A DNA stretch of 64,000 bases from Acholoe squamosa. Lineage: Eukaryota > Annelida > Polychaeta > Phyllodocida > Polynoidae. A program made the translations under genes and the position numbers. Under the pieces are notes generated by a model. It was not told where the DNA came from. It made no database searches and saw nothing but the letters and a program-made list of their open reading frames with translations. Location of the stretch: NCBI GenBank assembly GCA_949317995.1, contig OX439050.1:2666001-2730000 (forward strand). The letters are read 5' to 3'. Of the stretch, positions 46,503 to 58,498 are shown piece by piece; the stretch's first letter is position 1, and each line of letters begins with the position of its first letter.

Positions 46503-46835
46503 CTTAAGAGTACATTTTTTCTTTTGTCTTCTTCACTGATAGGTTCGTAATGCTTAGATACATCTAGACCACTTTTTTTGTTCATTTTTATTTTCCCTTC
46601 AGCATATTGTAACATTGAACAAAGAGAGGATCTATCATTATGTTGAAATTTCTATTGAATGGGGGAGAAGTTATATGACGTTGAATGGCACCTCTTATGG
46701 ACATCAAAGATCTCTTGTTGTATTCCTGACCATCTTTTGTCCTAACTTCTCCGTAGAAACGTCTCAATAAGGGAGCCAGAGCTTCTTTGGAGAATTCTTC
46801 AAAATCACTTTGTTCGTCATTTTCCACCAGCCAAG
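46503..46835 (-). pseudogene. Crypton-like gene, exon 2 start
   Basis: Acceptor TTTTTTTTGCAG before 46835. ORF 46588-46827, then a frame change into KKSGLDVSKHYEPISEEDK. It continues into 46102-46479 after another frame change. Confidence 0.6.
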
Positions 46836-47093
46836 CTGCAAAAAAAAATTAAACAATTTGAGAAAAAATTAAGTTTTCAATAAAGTATTTAAAAAAAATT
46901 AGCTGATCTTCTAGTTCCAGTTTTACAATGCACATTCATATGTACCACGTAACGACGAAAAAATTAATATATGCTCCCTGCGCACTCATCATGCGTATTC
47001 ATGGTCCGGTCGCGGCCTGCCATAAGGCCCTGCATAATGTATATGAAAGTTTTTTCGACTTGTCAAACTCGATTTAACATTATAAATTCTTAC

Positions 47094-47446
47094 CTTTGAA
47101 AATATCCACACCCCATTTGGTAGCCTTTAGGGTGTTCTTCAATTTGGAGGCCATTTCTATGGTATTTAGATGTTCATTTGGCAAGGAAACAAATCTTTTT
47201 GGGTCGTCTTTGGTACCGGTAGGAGGTTTAAACTTAGGTGCAGTCTCATCGCTCATATCCACTGGAGTTTCTCGCATCTGTCTGGCCATTTCCTTAACAT
47301 ACGAGCCGTCTGTAAAAAGTCGCACCTCGTATTCATAGTAGCCTTTGTGTATGACATTGGTTACTATCCACACATATCCATTCTTCATCCTTCTTTACCT
47401 CCACAAATTGTCCAACTTTGAACCGTGACAGCCACGTAGAAGCCAT
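47094..47446 (-). pseudogene. Crypton-like gene, exon 1
   Basis: ATG at 47446; a frame break near 47395 separates the first 25 codons from ORF 47080-47388. RFVSLPNEHLNTIEMASKL lies in the second half. Donor at 47093. Confidence 0.6.
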
Positions 47447-47773
47447 GTTGACAGAAAGAAATCTTCCAAAGTGGAGGTAGAATAGAAATAGGTCACTTCC
47501 GGCAAGGACACTGTAGATATAGGTCAAGTGCTCGTCGTACGAGGAACACACCGAAAATTTCGGACCGTTTTGGAAAACCAATGGATTCTTATTTATATCA
47601 AAGGAAATGGAGAAAATTAGCATGCGGTCCTCTTCTATGGATCGAAAACTTCTTGGGATTTCAATATTATTACCTGACACGCTTGGAATCAAGACGAAAT
47701 TTGACTGCAAACTTAGCACTAGGACCTCAGGTTAGAACTTATTTATTTTCACATTGTGTTTCATCACCGTTCA
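47447..47773. other. Flank of the Crypton-like pseudogene
   Basis: No coding support. Confidence 0.4.
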
Positions 47774-47840
47774 GTGTGGCGCTATGGCTAAGGCCTTCGC
47801 CTACCACCACTGCGGCTGGGGTTTGATCCTCATACGAGTT
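47774..47840 (+). repeat. tRNA-like SINE piece
   Basis: GTGGCGCTATGGCTAAGGCC (A-box-like), CCACTGCGGC (anticodon-arm-like) and GGGTTTGATCC (B-box-like). A degraded tRNA-derived sequence. Confidence 0.55.
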
Positions 47841-49059
47841 GGGACGATTTTTCACAATGGAAAATGGCCAGATTGAATTTGTATATCTGCCACACATTTC
47901 CAAAAATATTCTAAGTCCAACTTGACCCTGAAAAAGTATATACCAAAAATTTCAAAAATGCACAAGGGTGGTATATGCAGAATAATGCACGGCTAAACTG
48001 CATATAAACCCACCGGAAGTCCCGAAATTGTGGTATAATATAAAATATAGGTAACCTTACCCTCTTGTAGATGGATGGTAAACTATAGAGCCTCTGGCCA
48101 CAAGTGGGGTTGAGTCCTATGTCTGACTGACATAGTCTAACCCAACAGAGTGTTCTAGAGGCATGAACAAGAGCTGACTCACTGGATACTGACTGGATGG
48201 AGGCTAGGGCTGAGCTTATAAGGCCTATCCTAGCTTCCTCCCTCCAGACTAGCTGGAACCAACAGCAATTGCCACTGCCATTGTCCATTAGTGCTGAGTC
48301 TTTGATTTTCATGGGGGTACATAGGATGCCCCTATCATCAGTGTGGTGCCCCCATTTGGCATGTTCAACCTTCTGTAATACAGCGATGCTTGTGCCTGCG
48401 TGCTGGCAATTGTGCATGTGCAGAGGTAATCCAGTTGGCCACCTGTAGCCTGCCGCCCATGCGCACTAGTCACTTTGGCAGAGTTGTAGTGTACCCGGAG
48501 TTCTAAACACTCTCGACTGCCTAGCACCCTTAATAATGGATCTTTTGACACCGGATTACATCCATGGGATGCATCATGGATGGGCGCATCCAGGCCATGT
48601 CCATTATCCAGGCCACGGTATCTGTGAGATAGCGTCAGCGCTATCAGAAATTCACACATTATACTTAACATCTTTTTTCCCCCTATAGCGTCCTAGCAGG
48701 TCACTGGACCGTGAACGCTCATATATAGTTATGTATTCATGCCTCATATTATATGCATTAATATAATCCTATGTTACTATTTAAGGCATTAATAAATACT
48801 TGGTAACAGAAACCCTCCCTCCATCATTTAGCAGAGGGAATGTACAATGTATTTAAGAGGATTTGAAGTAATAGGGAGTGCTTCAAATACAAATTTTGTT
48901 GTAGAGCTCGTCAGTATGTACAAAATTCTGTGGTAAAATACATTTCCCTAAATCTAGGCATATAACTGTAATCTTGTGCAACTTCCTAGTTTGGGTGCCA
49001 AACCGACCTAAGTATGCTTGACATACAAATTGGCTTTGAAGTTGCTTTAATTTCCCTAG
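47841..49059. other. Intergenic, nothing recognised
   Basis: Minus-strand ORFs at 47911-48417 and 48309-48671 overlap each other and have no family signature. I see no support for them. Confidence 0.4.
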
Positions 49060-49315
49060 AAATGGGTGTATATGTGTACAAGTGTTTTTACAAACAAATC
49101 GTGTGCAACATACAATTATTTTTCTGCAACATTAGGTACAAATTACAATTTGTGTAAAAATACAAATTAGCATGTTATTTCGTACAACTGTGCGAATTTA
49201 GTGTAGAAACGTACAAATGTGCAACATTGGGGCACAAACGTACACACTTGACACACAACATACAAATTGGTGTACAAAATACAATTAGTGTACAATTTTC
49301 AGACAAATTTTTCTG
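49060..49315. repeat. Degenerate GTACAAA-rich tract
   Basis: GTACAAAT, GTACAA, ATACAAATT and GTGCAACAT words recur roughly every 15-30 bp on both strands. No exact period. Possibly an old satellite. Confidence 0.5.
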
Positions 49316-49639
49316 AGGGTCAAAAAAACGTAGTACTTTATGTACAATAGACTTGTTTGTCTCTTTTAGTTACTTTAATTTTGCTGTATTGGTGGCAGTG
49401 GGCTGCTGTTTGGTGACTTCTCCCTCGCATTTAGAGTACATGTGCCTTAAAAAATATTTCAGGTTAATATCTTAAGTAGCTATGACATTTTCAATATATT
49501 TCGTGAGTGATTCTGATTTTTTTTTTGATGTATAAGTATTCTTATACTTTTCTACATTTTACACATTTCATTTTTATCGATTTCTTTGGTTACCTAATGT
49601 GTGTTTCTTTAATATCTTAAGTAGCATGATTAGCAGATG
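49316..49639. other. Intergenic, nothing recognised
   Basis: T-rich DNA without features. Confidence 0.4.
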
Positions 49640-49725
49640 GTAAGCACATGGTTAGTAATGGTTAGCACATGGGACTAAGGATCCCAGCACTGTCTGGTGC
49701 GTGGGTACGAATCCCATATGAGACA
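49640..49725 (+). repeat. tRNA-like SINE piece
   Basis: ATGGTTAGCACATGGGAC (A-box-like), then GGGTACGAATCCC (B-box-like, with matching T-arm). Followed by repeated ACCTAATTCA(T/C)AAAA words to 49865, probably part of the same repeat. Confidence 0.6.
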
Positions 49726-50030
49726 GAATTTTCCCATCGAATTACCTTCAAAAATGACCTAATTCATAAAACCTCCTGCTATGCCTGGCCTATTTCAAAA
49801 AACCTCCTCCCAGACCTGACCCAATTCACAAAACCTCTTGCCAGAACTGACCTAATTCATAAAATCTCCTGCTGTCCCTCAAACTGTAGAATAAACCTAC
49901 AGTATGAACAATAGGGGGCAGGGCCAGGTGGAGTATAAGCAGTTAAAGCTGTCTTTCTCTTGTAAGTATTCTCCTTTGCAGACACGTCACTGTGACTCAC
50001 ACTCCCACCAAAATAGGGTTAATTAGTACA

Positions 50031-51101
50031 CTAGTGTACTGGAGTAAATTCCGAGGCATGGTGGGAGGGAAGGGGGTCTGGTGACCTAGTAAGGAGGTTG
50101 AAAGGCTTCATGGTGCCGTGCTGGAGTAAAAACGTAGAAGGTCCGGTATCTGCATTATACCCGAGAACTCTCACAGAGAGCAAAAATAACTCCTTGATCC
50201 AACCCATGCATAATTTATTCTTGCTGCAGCCAGGATTCAACATATGCATTACCTGGGTGTTATCTGTTATGAACAGCAATTCACTGTTTTCCCAAAGATG
50301 CCCCCACCGTTTAGGTGCTAGAAGAACAGGCCAAAATTGCAATGTTTTCATTAAATTTTGAGGGGGAGGGGGTGGCAGCCCTCCTTCCAGTAGCCCATCA
50401 ACGAAACACTACCATGTAATGCCCAAAGCCGGTAAATTATGCGTCACTATACACAGCTAAATGCCTATCAGAAGACTTAATAATGTGAGCAGAGCAAATC
50501 AATTCTCTTGCAAACTCTAGCCACCATACAATGTCAGCTCTAGCCAAACCAGATAGGCAGACTTTATGATGGGACTTTTTCACTGAATTACACAAATCAT
50601 ATATGCATCGCATGAAACAGTAACCCCGCGTACCACCTTGCTGGGATGGGCTAAATTACCAGCACGAGATTGAATCTCTTGTTTTGTCGTTTTTATTTTA
50701 CCTTCAGCTTTCTTCAATTTGAATAGCAAACTAGCCATCTTATCACTATGTAAAGTCAGTTTCATTTCAATGCTGTCAATTTCTATGCCCAGAAATACAT
50801 CTTTCCTTGACACTGGTGAAATCTTTTCGTGTGACTGACTGAAGCCTAAGTGGCGTATAACCCTAAACAATGTGTGCTGAGCCGATAATGAATTTAATAC
50901 AAATAGACCAGAGGCCATGCCAAAACAAAGTCTGGGGTCACAGTATGCGACATCACCCCTTCCATCATCAAAGTTCCAACATAATCCTTGTACTTGTCTG
51001 TCAGCATAATAAATATTTACATTACGGTATGCATCACTGTCTGTTAATGTATCACATAAATCATCTAGTGAATTGTACACATTAATGCAGAATTCATTCA
51101 T
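50031..51101 (-). pseudogene. DIRS/Ngaro-type RT and RNase H remnant
   Basis: Minus strand. ORF 50580-51101: GLCWNFDDGRGDVAYCDPRL, CFGMASGLFVLNSLS, then AQHTLFRVIRHLGFSQSHEK and VFLGIEIDSIEMKLTLHSDK. The block that should hold the catalytic YxDD is missing between LNSLS and AQHTL. ORF 50031-50351: RNase H-like WGHLWENSELLFITDNT and MGWIKELFLLS. Together these follow DIRS-type RT/RH order. Stops and frame changes lie between. The element is dead. Confidence 0.8.
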
Positions 51102-52065
51102 TGGTGAGCTTTTCTTACCACCTTTTGAGCAGTCTGTTATAGGCCTTATGCTGACCCCTTTATCAGTTTATCAGTGTCCAGCTCGTCTTTTTTCTTCACA
51201 ATATAATCATTTTAATGCATGAATCTTGTTTTTTTGTCAGACGAAATTTCTGACTGAATGTTATACCTATATCCTCTCTTCATATCACTGTAAAAAGCTA
51301 AGGTAAGGTGAGATAGAGGCTGATTACAAATATTGATGTAAAAAGGTAAGAATGTGAGGACAGTCAGTGGTGAAAGGTAAACACTATTGCAATGTGGTGC
51401 AAAGGCAAAAAAAAACAATAGATTAATTTAGAATGTCCATCATAACACCTAGATGTTCAATTTTGCCTATATTTACTGTCATCAGGTTTGAAAAATGCTT
51501 GCAATGAGACAGCACCTATGAAAATGTAACCACCAGTAAATATGCCAGTGATTTCCAGGGGAGATCAGCCAGCACTGGCAAATATTTTCATTTGACTGGC
51601 TCAAGATACTTCTAATATGAATCTGCAATATCCATGATAAGTTGAAAATCACACTGTCTCAGGTTGGGCATTAGGGGGTGGTTAGGCTGTTTTGCTAGGA
51701 AGGGTATGGTGCTATAAACATGGTTCTCTTCTGGCCTTGAGGAATGGATGAGTTATAGACATGAAAAAGAGAGGCAAATAGAAAAAGCACTCCAGAGCTG
51801 CTAAAATTGCTTAATAAAAAGTAAGTAAAAGGTTTATGAAATAGAAAAAGCAAGCTTACTGGATGTGTGCCTGTTCCAACTAAGGTGCCAGGGGATTGTT
51901 GGTAACCATTTTTTTATCATGATAAACATGATGGGTTTTATGATAATGGACATAGGAAAGGCAAAACCGTGACAAACTAGTTTCAACGCCTGTATTACGA
52001 ATTATATTCATGAACATATGATGAGATATATTCAGATTAAACTATACAGCAAATTCCTCACCCCC
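51102..52065. other. Intergenic, nothing recognised
   Basis: AT-rich DNA; no feature. Confidence 0.4.
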
Positions 52066-52152
52066 ATGCAAAGAGAGACAGACAGAGAGAGGCAAAGAGA
52101 GACAGAGAGAAACAAAGAGAGACAGACACAGACAGACAGAGAGGAGAGATAG
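52066..52152. repeat. GA-rich simple repeat
   Basis: (GAGACA)n/(AGACAGAG)n imperfect tract. Confidence 0.9.
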
Positions 52153-53309
52153 ATGTAAAAAATTGGAAACGCCAGGCACAGTGAACAGTGATGGTATTTG
52201 GGTGCTATCAATTGAGAAATGAGAATCCATTATCTACATCAGTACCACTTTGCTCTAATGATTTGATTTATTACTTACACTGAAGAATCTAGAGCAGACC
52301 TAACATCCAGGCCCAGCCCCCTAGTGGTGTGAATTATAACTAGATGTGGATAGGAATACATTATAAGTATGTGTGTAGCAGCTTATTCGGTACACGTCCT
52401 GTAGTGATGGCACAGGGCAAGGGTAATGTGCTGCCCTCTAGTAGCCATGTGAATACTTAACAGGCCATGACAGAGCAGCTCCTTACCAAATTACCTCATT
52501 GAGCGTTAGTGGCCGAGCAGCCACCATAACAGGTTTGTAAATCGTACACAGCTATCAGCACTGATGACACTAATTTATTCAAGCTAAGTGCTACTTAGGG
52601 GTATATCCATTCATGATAGGGGGATTAGCCAAACATAGTGAATGGTACTCTCCTTTGTGATACCTAAATACTATTAGTGAGACCAGATGCAGAGTGTGAT
52701 CAAATTAAAACATATCCGTTGGGAAAACAATAGCGAAATAATGCAATTTTAAGAGGACTGCAGACAAAAGCAAGGGACCTCTTTCATTATCTTTCTTTCT
52801 GCCTTTTTCCCTCTAAAGGATTAATAACATCATCTAGAGTTGGGGATTTAAGGTTAATTCATTTGTATTGGACAATTCTGATATTGAACCTCCTAAATTA
52901 AAACTGGCACTCAACCTAACCACAATTACTTTTAATCAAAAATCTTAGATGAAAAGCCAACCATACTCTGCTGGAGAGTGCAGCGTCTTTCTTATGAGTG
53001 GGAGGAGCAGCAAGTTAAGTTCATCTAGACCTACATCCACATGGCTGTGACTGTGATGGATGTCACATATCTATCATCTATAGCGAGGCTACAGGACATA
53101 CAACAATCAGCCTGCTCAATACCTCCACATTTACTAAAAGCTGACTGGGTACATGGACATCTGAAGTGCATGCAGTATTGCTATTGGTTGAAAAGTAAGC
53201 CTGAATTATAATTTGGCTTCTAAATTGATCCATAGAATAACATGCACATTTTGATAATGACTTAGTTGTACTCATATTGTTTGCAGACCAAACATGGATG
53301 CACATTACA
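52153..53309. other. Intergenic, nothing recognised
   Basis: No feature supported. Confidence 0.4.
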
Positions 53310-54390
53310 TAAGGTCATATTTGATACAACTTTCAAAGAATGTAAGATAAATGGATGTGAGTGATTTTATTGGCCCACACTGGACAAAATAATGCCGTAA
53401 AAGCCTAATGGCCTCACAATGGTGGAATTCTTTATCCTGATCTCACAAAAGTCAGCCACCGGTGTCCTATCAAAGACCACTTTAGGTTGTTTGGCTGACC
53501 TGCAACTCAGAAAAGTGCCTTTTCTGGATCCAGTTATCCCAATTTAGAGAAGTGAGTGAAAGAGAAATGGATAAAAAAATGATATTGTCATGAGAGGCAT
53601 GACACATGTATAGGGGCCAGCTCTAGCTGTTAGTCTATGGCAGTATCAACGTTCCGGTTGCAGCAGCCACCAAGGGCTGGTCAGCCAGTGAACACTGCCA
53701 TGTCGTGTCATACCGATCCAGATGTATGGTAGAGAATGTCAGGTCTAGGGATGAAGCTCAGTGGTAGAGTGCTCGCTTGCAAGTTGAGAGGTCTCTGGTT
53801 CGAAACCCAGTGTTTCCAAATACGTTTTTGCCGACTTCTACACTTGTATAGATCCAGTGAGCAACATAATCCATTGTATTCAAAAATACATGAATGGACA
53901 GTTTCAATAGCCACTCGATGCTTATAGTTAAAGTAATCAGTTTTCTGTACTAAATGAATCCATGTCAACTTGTTTCTAATGTGTCATTTATAAATCAACC
54001 CTCAAAAATGTAAAATAAATGAATGTGTGTGATTTTGACAGTAGAGACTCACGAATATGAATCCCAATATCTTTTCAAAGACCACCTTAGCTTGTTTGAC
54101 TGTTCTAAATTGCCCAAAATCTGCCTATTCCTAATTCATTCATTTCCATTCAGAAAATTGACTGAGAGAGCAAAGGATGAAAAATGATATTGCCCTGTGA
54201 GGCATGGCACATGTATAGAGCTGGTAGATCGAACATTCATTGCACCTCAAAAGGCCCTTTACAATTCAGAATATGAATGGGCAAATGGTTCCAATGTCCA
54301 TCAAATATTCACAAAGTTAAATCAATCAGTTAGCTGCACTAAATGAATCCATGGCAGCCTGTTTCTATCATGTCTACTGTTCTCTCCTCT
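53310..54390 (+). repeat. Tandem duplication, unit about 430 bp plus a SINE in copy 1
   Basis: Copy 1 (about 53310-53985) and copy 2 (about 53985-54390) share AAATGTAA(G/A)ATAAATG, TCAAAGACCAC, AAAAATGATATTG, GAGGCATG(A/G)CACATGTATAG and CACTAAATGAATCCATG. Copy 1 is longer by the SINE at 53614-53844; copy 2 is the empty site. Confidence 0.8.
53614..53844 (+). mobile_element. tRNA-derived SINE, copy 2
   Basis: 231 bp, homologous throughout to 28478-28722, with A box AAGCTCAGTGG and B box GGTTCGAAACC (tRNA-like part about 53743-53817). Flanked by TGTATAG (53607-53613 and 53845-53851). The duplicated locus at about 54218-54225 lacks it, which fixes the ends. Confidence 0.9.
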
Positions 54391-54577
54391 CTTGGTTTGT
54401 CTTTGTGTTTTTGAGGGCATGCAAACATCCACATATTAGAAGTGGATAGAAATGGCAGTATCAAGTCTCAATTTGAACTGCTGATCAGTTGTAAGGGGCT
54501 TTCATGGCTGCATGACTGATTCAGGACCACATGAATAGTGGTCATGATTTACCAATGTAGTGCTGATGTGACTTAAG
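54391..54577. other. Intergenic
   Basis: No feature seen. Confidence 0.4.
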
Positions 54578-54692
54578 GTTGTCGTCCTGACAACCTGAGT
54601 CGTCAGAATGACAATACTGACAACACAGAGCCGTCATACTGACATTTTAGGTCATCAGGATGACGAGCTAAGGTTGTCATTTTGACCACCTG
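54578..54692. repeat. Cluster of GTC(A/G)T-centred inverted motifs
   Basis: GGTTGTC-N5-GACAACC (54578-54596), GTCGTCAGAATGAC, GTCATACTGAC, GTCATCAGGATGAC (54651-54664) and GGTTGTC-N5-GACCACC (54673-54691) lie in one 115-bp stretch. First and last share the same arm and spacing. Confidence 0.75.
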
Positions 54693-56980
54693 GAACATTT
54701 TTGCCCTAGTCAAAACACACAACCCTCTAATGATAACTAATGAGCTCTCCTGTATCTTGAGTTTTGCTCCCATTCCATATCTACCCCAAAACAGATTCTT
54801 ATCGAGAACAAAGGGGTGACTGGGTGATAACCTGCTTGACACATCTGAGGGAACAGCTATGAGATAATCCGTTAGTTAGAAGAGACAAAGGGCTGATATT
54901 GGTAGCTGCACTATAGGTACCTAATTGTGGCACAGTAAATGGCTAGCACAGCTCGTTCAATTACGTCATTTTTACGTGAAAATCCATCTTATTTGCGTAA
55001 TAAAGACATCATTTGGATGGGTTGTGCTAGCAGGGAAGCTACTTATGTACACATTACAGTAGAATGCCAATAAAACTATCTGGGGTTGAGTGCTGATGAT
55101 GCACAGTCATTCAAGATATGAAAACTAGATGATTGTTTTTTGGTGGTTTCCTGGTTATGTGGTAAACAAAAGCTTCAATTAGGTTCTGGTTTTGGCCTTC
55201 TAAACTAACTATTATGTGTGCTATGATTGATTTAGTGTTTGCAGTAAGAAGTTGGGAAATGGGTGATGTTACCAAAGAACTCATGGAATTTTATGTGAAA
55301 GCTGGTCACCCCAGATGTCTAGCAAAGTGTTTTGGGGTTCGCTAAAACATATGCCATATCCAAAAGGCACTATCAGGTTTACTGCACATCAAAATAATAA
55401 GAATAATGTGCTTACCTGTAAAAGCACTGAATCTTTGAATATGCATCAACTTGAGCAAAAACATATGAAACATTGACCTACTTCCAAACTGTCACTATTA
55501 GCAGTGTGTGCAAGCCGTATATGTATAGGCTAGGTGTGCTTTCATCAAACAGTGAAAATGACTTGTTCTGAAGATAAAAAAAAAGCAAAACAAATATTAC
55601 ACATTTCTATGAGTATTTATACGTGTAAGCTACACAATCCATTAAAATCTACATAGTACTTTGAAATACAGTGCTCTGAAAATGAATTGCTACTTAAATG
55701 TATTGTGCGTGTTTTACCTACATCATCTCGACTGTATCAATCCACAGGCGTCCCCTTTCCTTGGTATAATGCACCAATGCAGAGCATGAATATTTTATCT
55801 CTCTCCATTACGTTTTTATTGTCCTTTTGTTATATATTTGTGAAAGCAATGCTAATTATACCAAATATGGCGTGGTCTATCTAACCCCCTGCACATTTCT
55901 TTAAGTAGGCCATGATCAGGTTGGAGATGAGGATATCTTCTTAGGACACACCAGGATCATAGTACAAGAGTCTGATTTTAGTCTATACTAAGATTCTGAT
56001 ACCATGCACAGTCTTAGGATGTACTGGGATCTTAGTACACTTGTGTGTGCACTGGACCATGACACTCACCTCTGCAGGTGTATGGGCCAATCAGAGCCTT
56101 GGTCACTGGACCATGACACCTACCTGTGCATACATTATTGGGGTCAAAGGTGGGATGGTGAAACTACTCCACTATTTTGTACTTACATTTACATTAAATG
56201 ATACATTTACTCCCTTATTAAACAACACTTGGCTAAAATGAAAACGTCATTTTGTAGGCATTTATCTATTCTTTAATCTTGTGGGTTCATATTTATTAGC
56301 AAATTTAACAAAAAATTAGCAAACAGATTTTACTATACCAGGACTAGGGGGAAATTTATACATATAGCCATTTCTCAGAGAATATTCTGATTTTAGTTCT
56401 GTAAAAGAGTGCATATATAAAATATAGTCCCCATGTACTTTAGGTGACTTTAGAATTATGTATTTTGATGAATAAGTTAGAGAAATTTGATGATAAAACA
56501 GTGTACTAAGTTCTTGGTATGCCCAATGATCCAGGGACTATCATTCAATCTTAGGGCATACTAAGAAACAGGTTAGTCCTGAACCTGATGATAGCAGGTA
56601 CAGCATAATATTGATGTGTAGAATGCGCCTATCATGTTTCAAAATATGCCTGTTATTTTTCTTAAATATATTTTAATGGTCAAAGTTGATGCTTACTTTT
56701 GAAGACTTAGAAGGCCGTATTCTTATTCAAGACCTATAAAGCTAGCTTCAACCTGTCCTGATATCTATACTATTGGCTGAATAGTATTGAAATCCAATTG
56801 CTCATTTTAGGCAGTCTCTCATAAGGGGACCAATTTCTCACTGGCTGTTTTGATGCCAGTGGTGCTTGACTTCAGAGTGCCTAGGAAGAAGTATGTGGAA
56901 CGAGTCATTAGAGATGGATTTGGGGTTCGGGTAGTCTGTAACAGAGGAGGATGAACAGGAATATGGGTAAGCCAGGCTTG
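54693..56980. other. Intergenic, nothing recognised except a short repeat
   Basis: CACTGGACCATGACAC is repeated at 56050 and 56104. Short diverged TTAGGA(C/T)...CTTAGTAC words recur near 55940-56040. No gene. Confidence 0.4.
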
Positions 56981-56994
56981 TGGGATCTGGTGAG

Positions 56995-57174
56995 TGAGTG
57001 AGTGAGTAATAGAAGTTTAACACCATTTCGACTGCTAAGGTCATATTCATGGCGAGAACTTCATTACACAATTTCACAGAGGAATGTGTCAATGCCTGCA
57101 CATATGTGTACCACACACATCTGAGGGGATAGAAAAGAGAAGAAATAGACCCTTTTAAGTGGGTTAGGGAAACC
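56995..57174 (+). mobile_element. (GAGT)n-headed SINE-like element, copy 2
   Basis: Homologous to 20997-21179. Flanked by a 14-bp direct repeat TGGGATCTGGTGAG (56981-56994 and 57175-57188). Inner borders are ambiguous by a few bases because the head is itself GAGT-repetitive. Confidence 0.85.
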
Positions 57175-57372
57175 TGGGATCTGGTGAGGAGTAGAGGGGA
57201 TGTCAGTGATCACATTGCTGGGTGTGAGATGAGATGAATATGGGACTTATGGGTGGTAATCCAACTATGGGGGTGCAAATGATCAACACTTCATGCATGA
57301 CCAATGGTAGCCTCTCATGTAGGCAGGAGGCTTTGGTGGAGATTATGGCACTCATTGTGCAGAGGCCCTGTG

Positions 57373-57540
57373 GGGGATATTGTAGGGATGAGGTGTTTGT
57401 GTCTGTGAGTGTGGGGGGAGATTGTAGGGATGAGGTGTTTGTGTCTGTGAGTGTGGGGGGAGATTGTAGGGGTGAGGTGTTTGTGTCTGTGAGTGTGGGG
57501 GGGGGGATTGTAGGGATGAGTTGTTGGTGTCTGTGAATAG
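57373..57540 (+). repeat. 42-bp minisatellite, four copies
   Basis: GATTGTAGGGATGAGGTGTT plus TGTGTCTGTGAGTGTGGGGGGA, repeated four times; G-rich on the plus strand. The fourth copy is shortened. The minus-strand ORFs across it are repeat artefacts. Confidence 0.92.
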
Positions 57541-58453
57541 CTCCTGCAACAACCCCCAATGAAGGTCCCATGTGCGGCAGAATTTTTTCTGTATAGTGTG
57601 GAATGAGTTTACTTGTGTGTAAGGGGCAGCACACCGCAGAATGCAGTCATGGGGGGTGATTAATTATGTTATGGCAGATACGATCTTTACTATAGACTAG
57701 TATTAGAACAGCCGTATTCCATGGGACAATGCTGGCCACCATGGAATCTGAATGGTGCATGCAGCCTCTATCTGCACTGTGCTGTCACTTCAAACATGGC
57801 GGCAGGGTATAGAAACATGCATGACCTTGCCCTTGCCTAAAGGCTTGACGTAAAGTTTAAATAGGGAATTTGCAATTGAATTAAAATACAGCTTGTAAAG
57901 GATGATTATGATTATGTGTGCATTCAACAGGAATGGTTGAAAGGGAAAATTACTTAGCTTCAGCAGGTTCTGAGCTGTTAGAAAATCCAAAGCACACACA
58001 CACAGTCTAAGTCATGTTCCTTAAAACAGTGTTCCAGCTTACATTGGCTAAGACTGAGCTGTATGTTGAGAGCCTCACAGTCCATTACTTGAGATGCCTC
58101 TTTGTGTCAATTCCTCTGTTTGACGTCACTCGATCACAGTCATTCAAATATCTGACATTCGGTTTTGATGTTGAGGATCTATAAGCAGATGGTTCTCAAC
58201 TTCCAACGATGTTTCAAACACACCTGTTTTAGGCTATGTTGATCCAAAGAAGGTGGAACCATTAGATTGGGATCCTTAAAAACACCCACATTTTGATCTT
58301 CTGTTTCGGGGCCCACCTTCTTTTAGCCAAAGTAAATAGTGATAATGATTACCTCTCTATTACCCCATAATGGTTGCCAATTCCATTACCAGGAATGTCT
58401 TTATTCTTTTTAGGGCCAACGTTAAATATTGCATTTAAAGGACCTTTAAGGAA
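57541..58453. other. Intergenic, nothing recognised
   Basis: No supported feature. Confidence 0.4.
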
Positions 58454-58498
58454 GGCTTTCGATAAATGTCCACAAACTGAGGACATTTATCGAAAGCC
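58454..58498. repeat. Perfect 18-bp hairpin
   Basis: GGCTTTCGATAAATGTCC, loop ACAAACTGA, GGACATTTATCGAAAGCC. An isolated foldback; no target duplication seen. Confidence 0.9.

Larger units (their letters stand above)
46102..47446 (-). pseudogene. Crypton-like tyrosine-recombinase gene, decayed
   Basis: Minus strand, at least two exons: 47094-47446 (ends TTTCAAAG|GTAAGAA) and 46835 downward (after TTTTTTTGCAG). The exon 1 product starts with a short Tudor/agenet-like stretch (FKVGQFVEVKK, then VTNVIHKGYYEYEVRL in another frame) and ends KNTLKATKWGVDIFK. Exon 2 has LLRRFYGEVRTKDGQEYNKRS and GAIQRHITSPPFN, then FFEMVLHFGRRAREGL (catalytic Arg area), CPVKSLKMYLSKLNP and YTNHC. This order is that of Crypton-derived DUF3504-type recombinases (KIAA1958/ZMYM-like). 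The Tyr end is missing and there are three or more frameshifts. Confidence 0.7.

Noticed and set aside
48309-48671. 120-codon minus-strand ORF
   Set aside because: No family signature, and overlaps another chance ORF.
57203-57634. Minus-strand ORF with TDTNTS repeats
   Set aside because: Translation of the 42-bp minisatellite; all three frames stay open by repetition.
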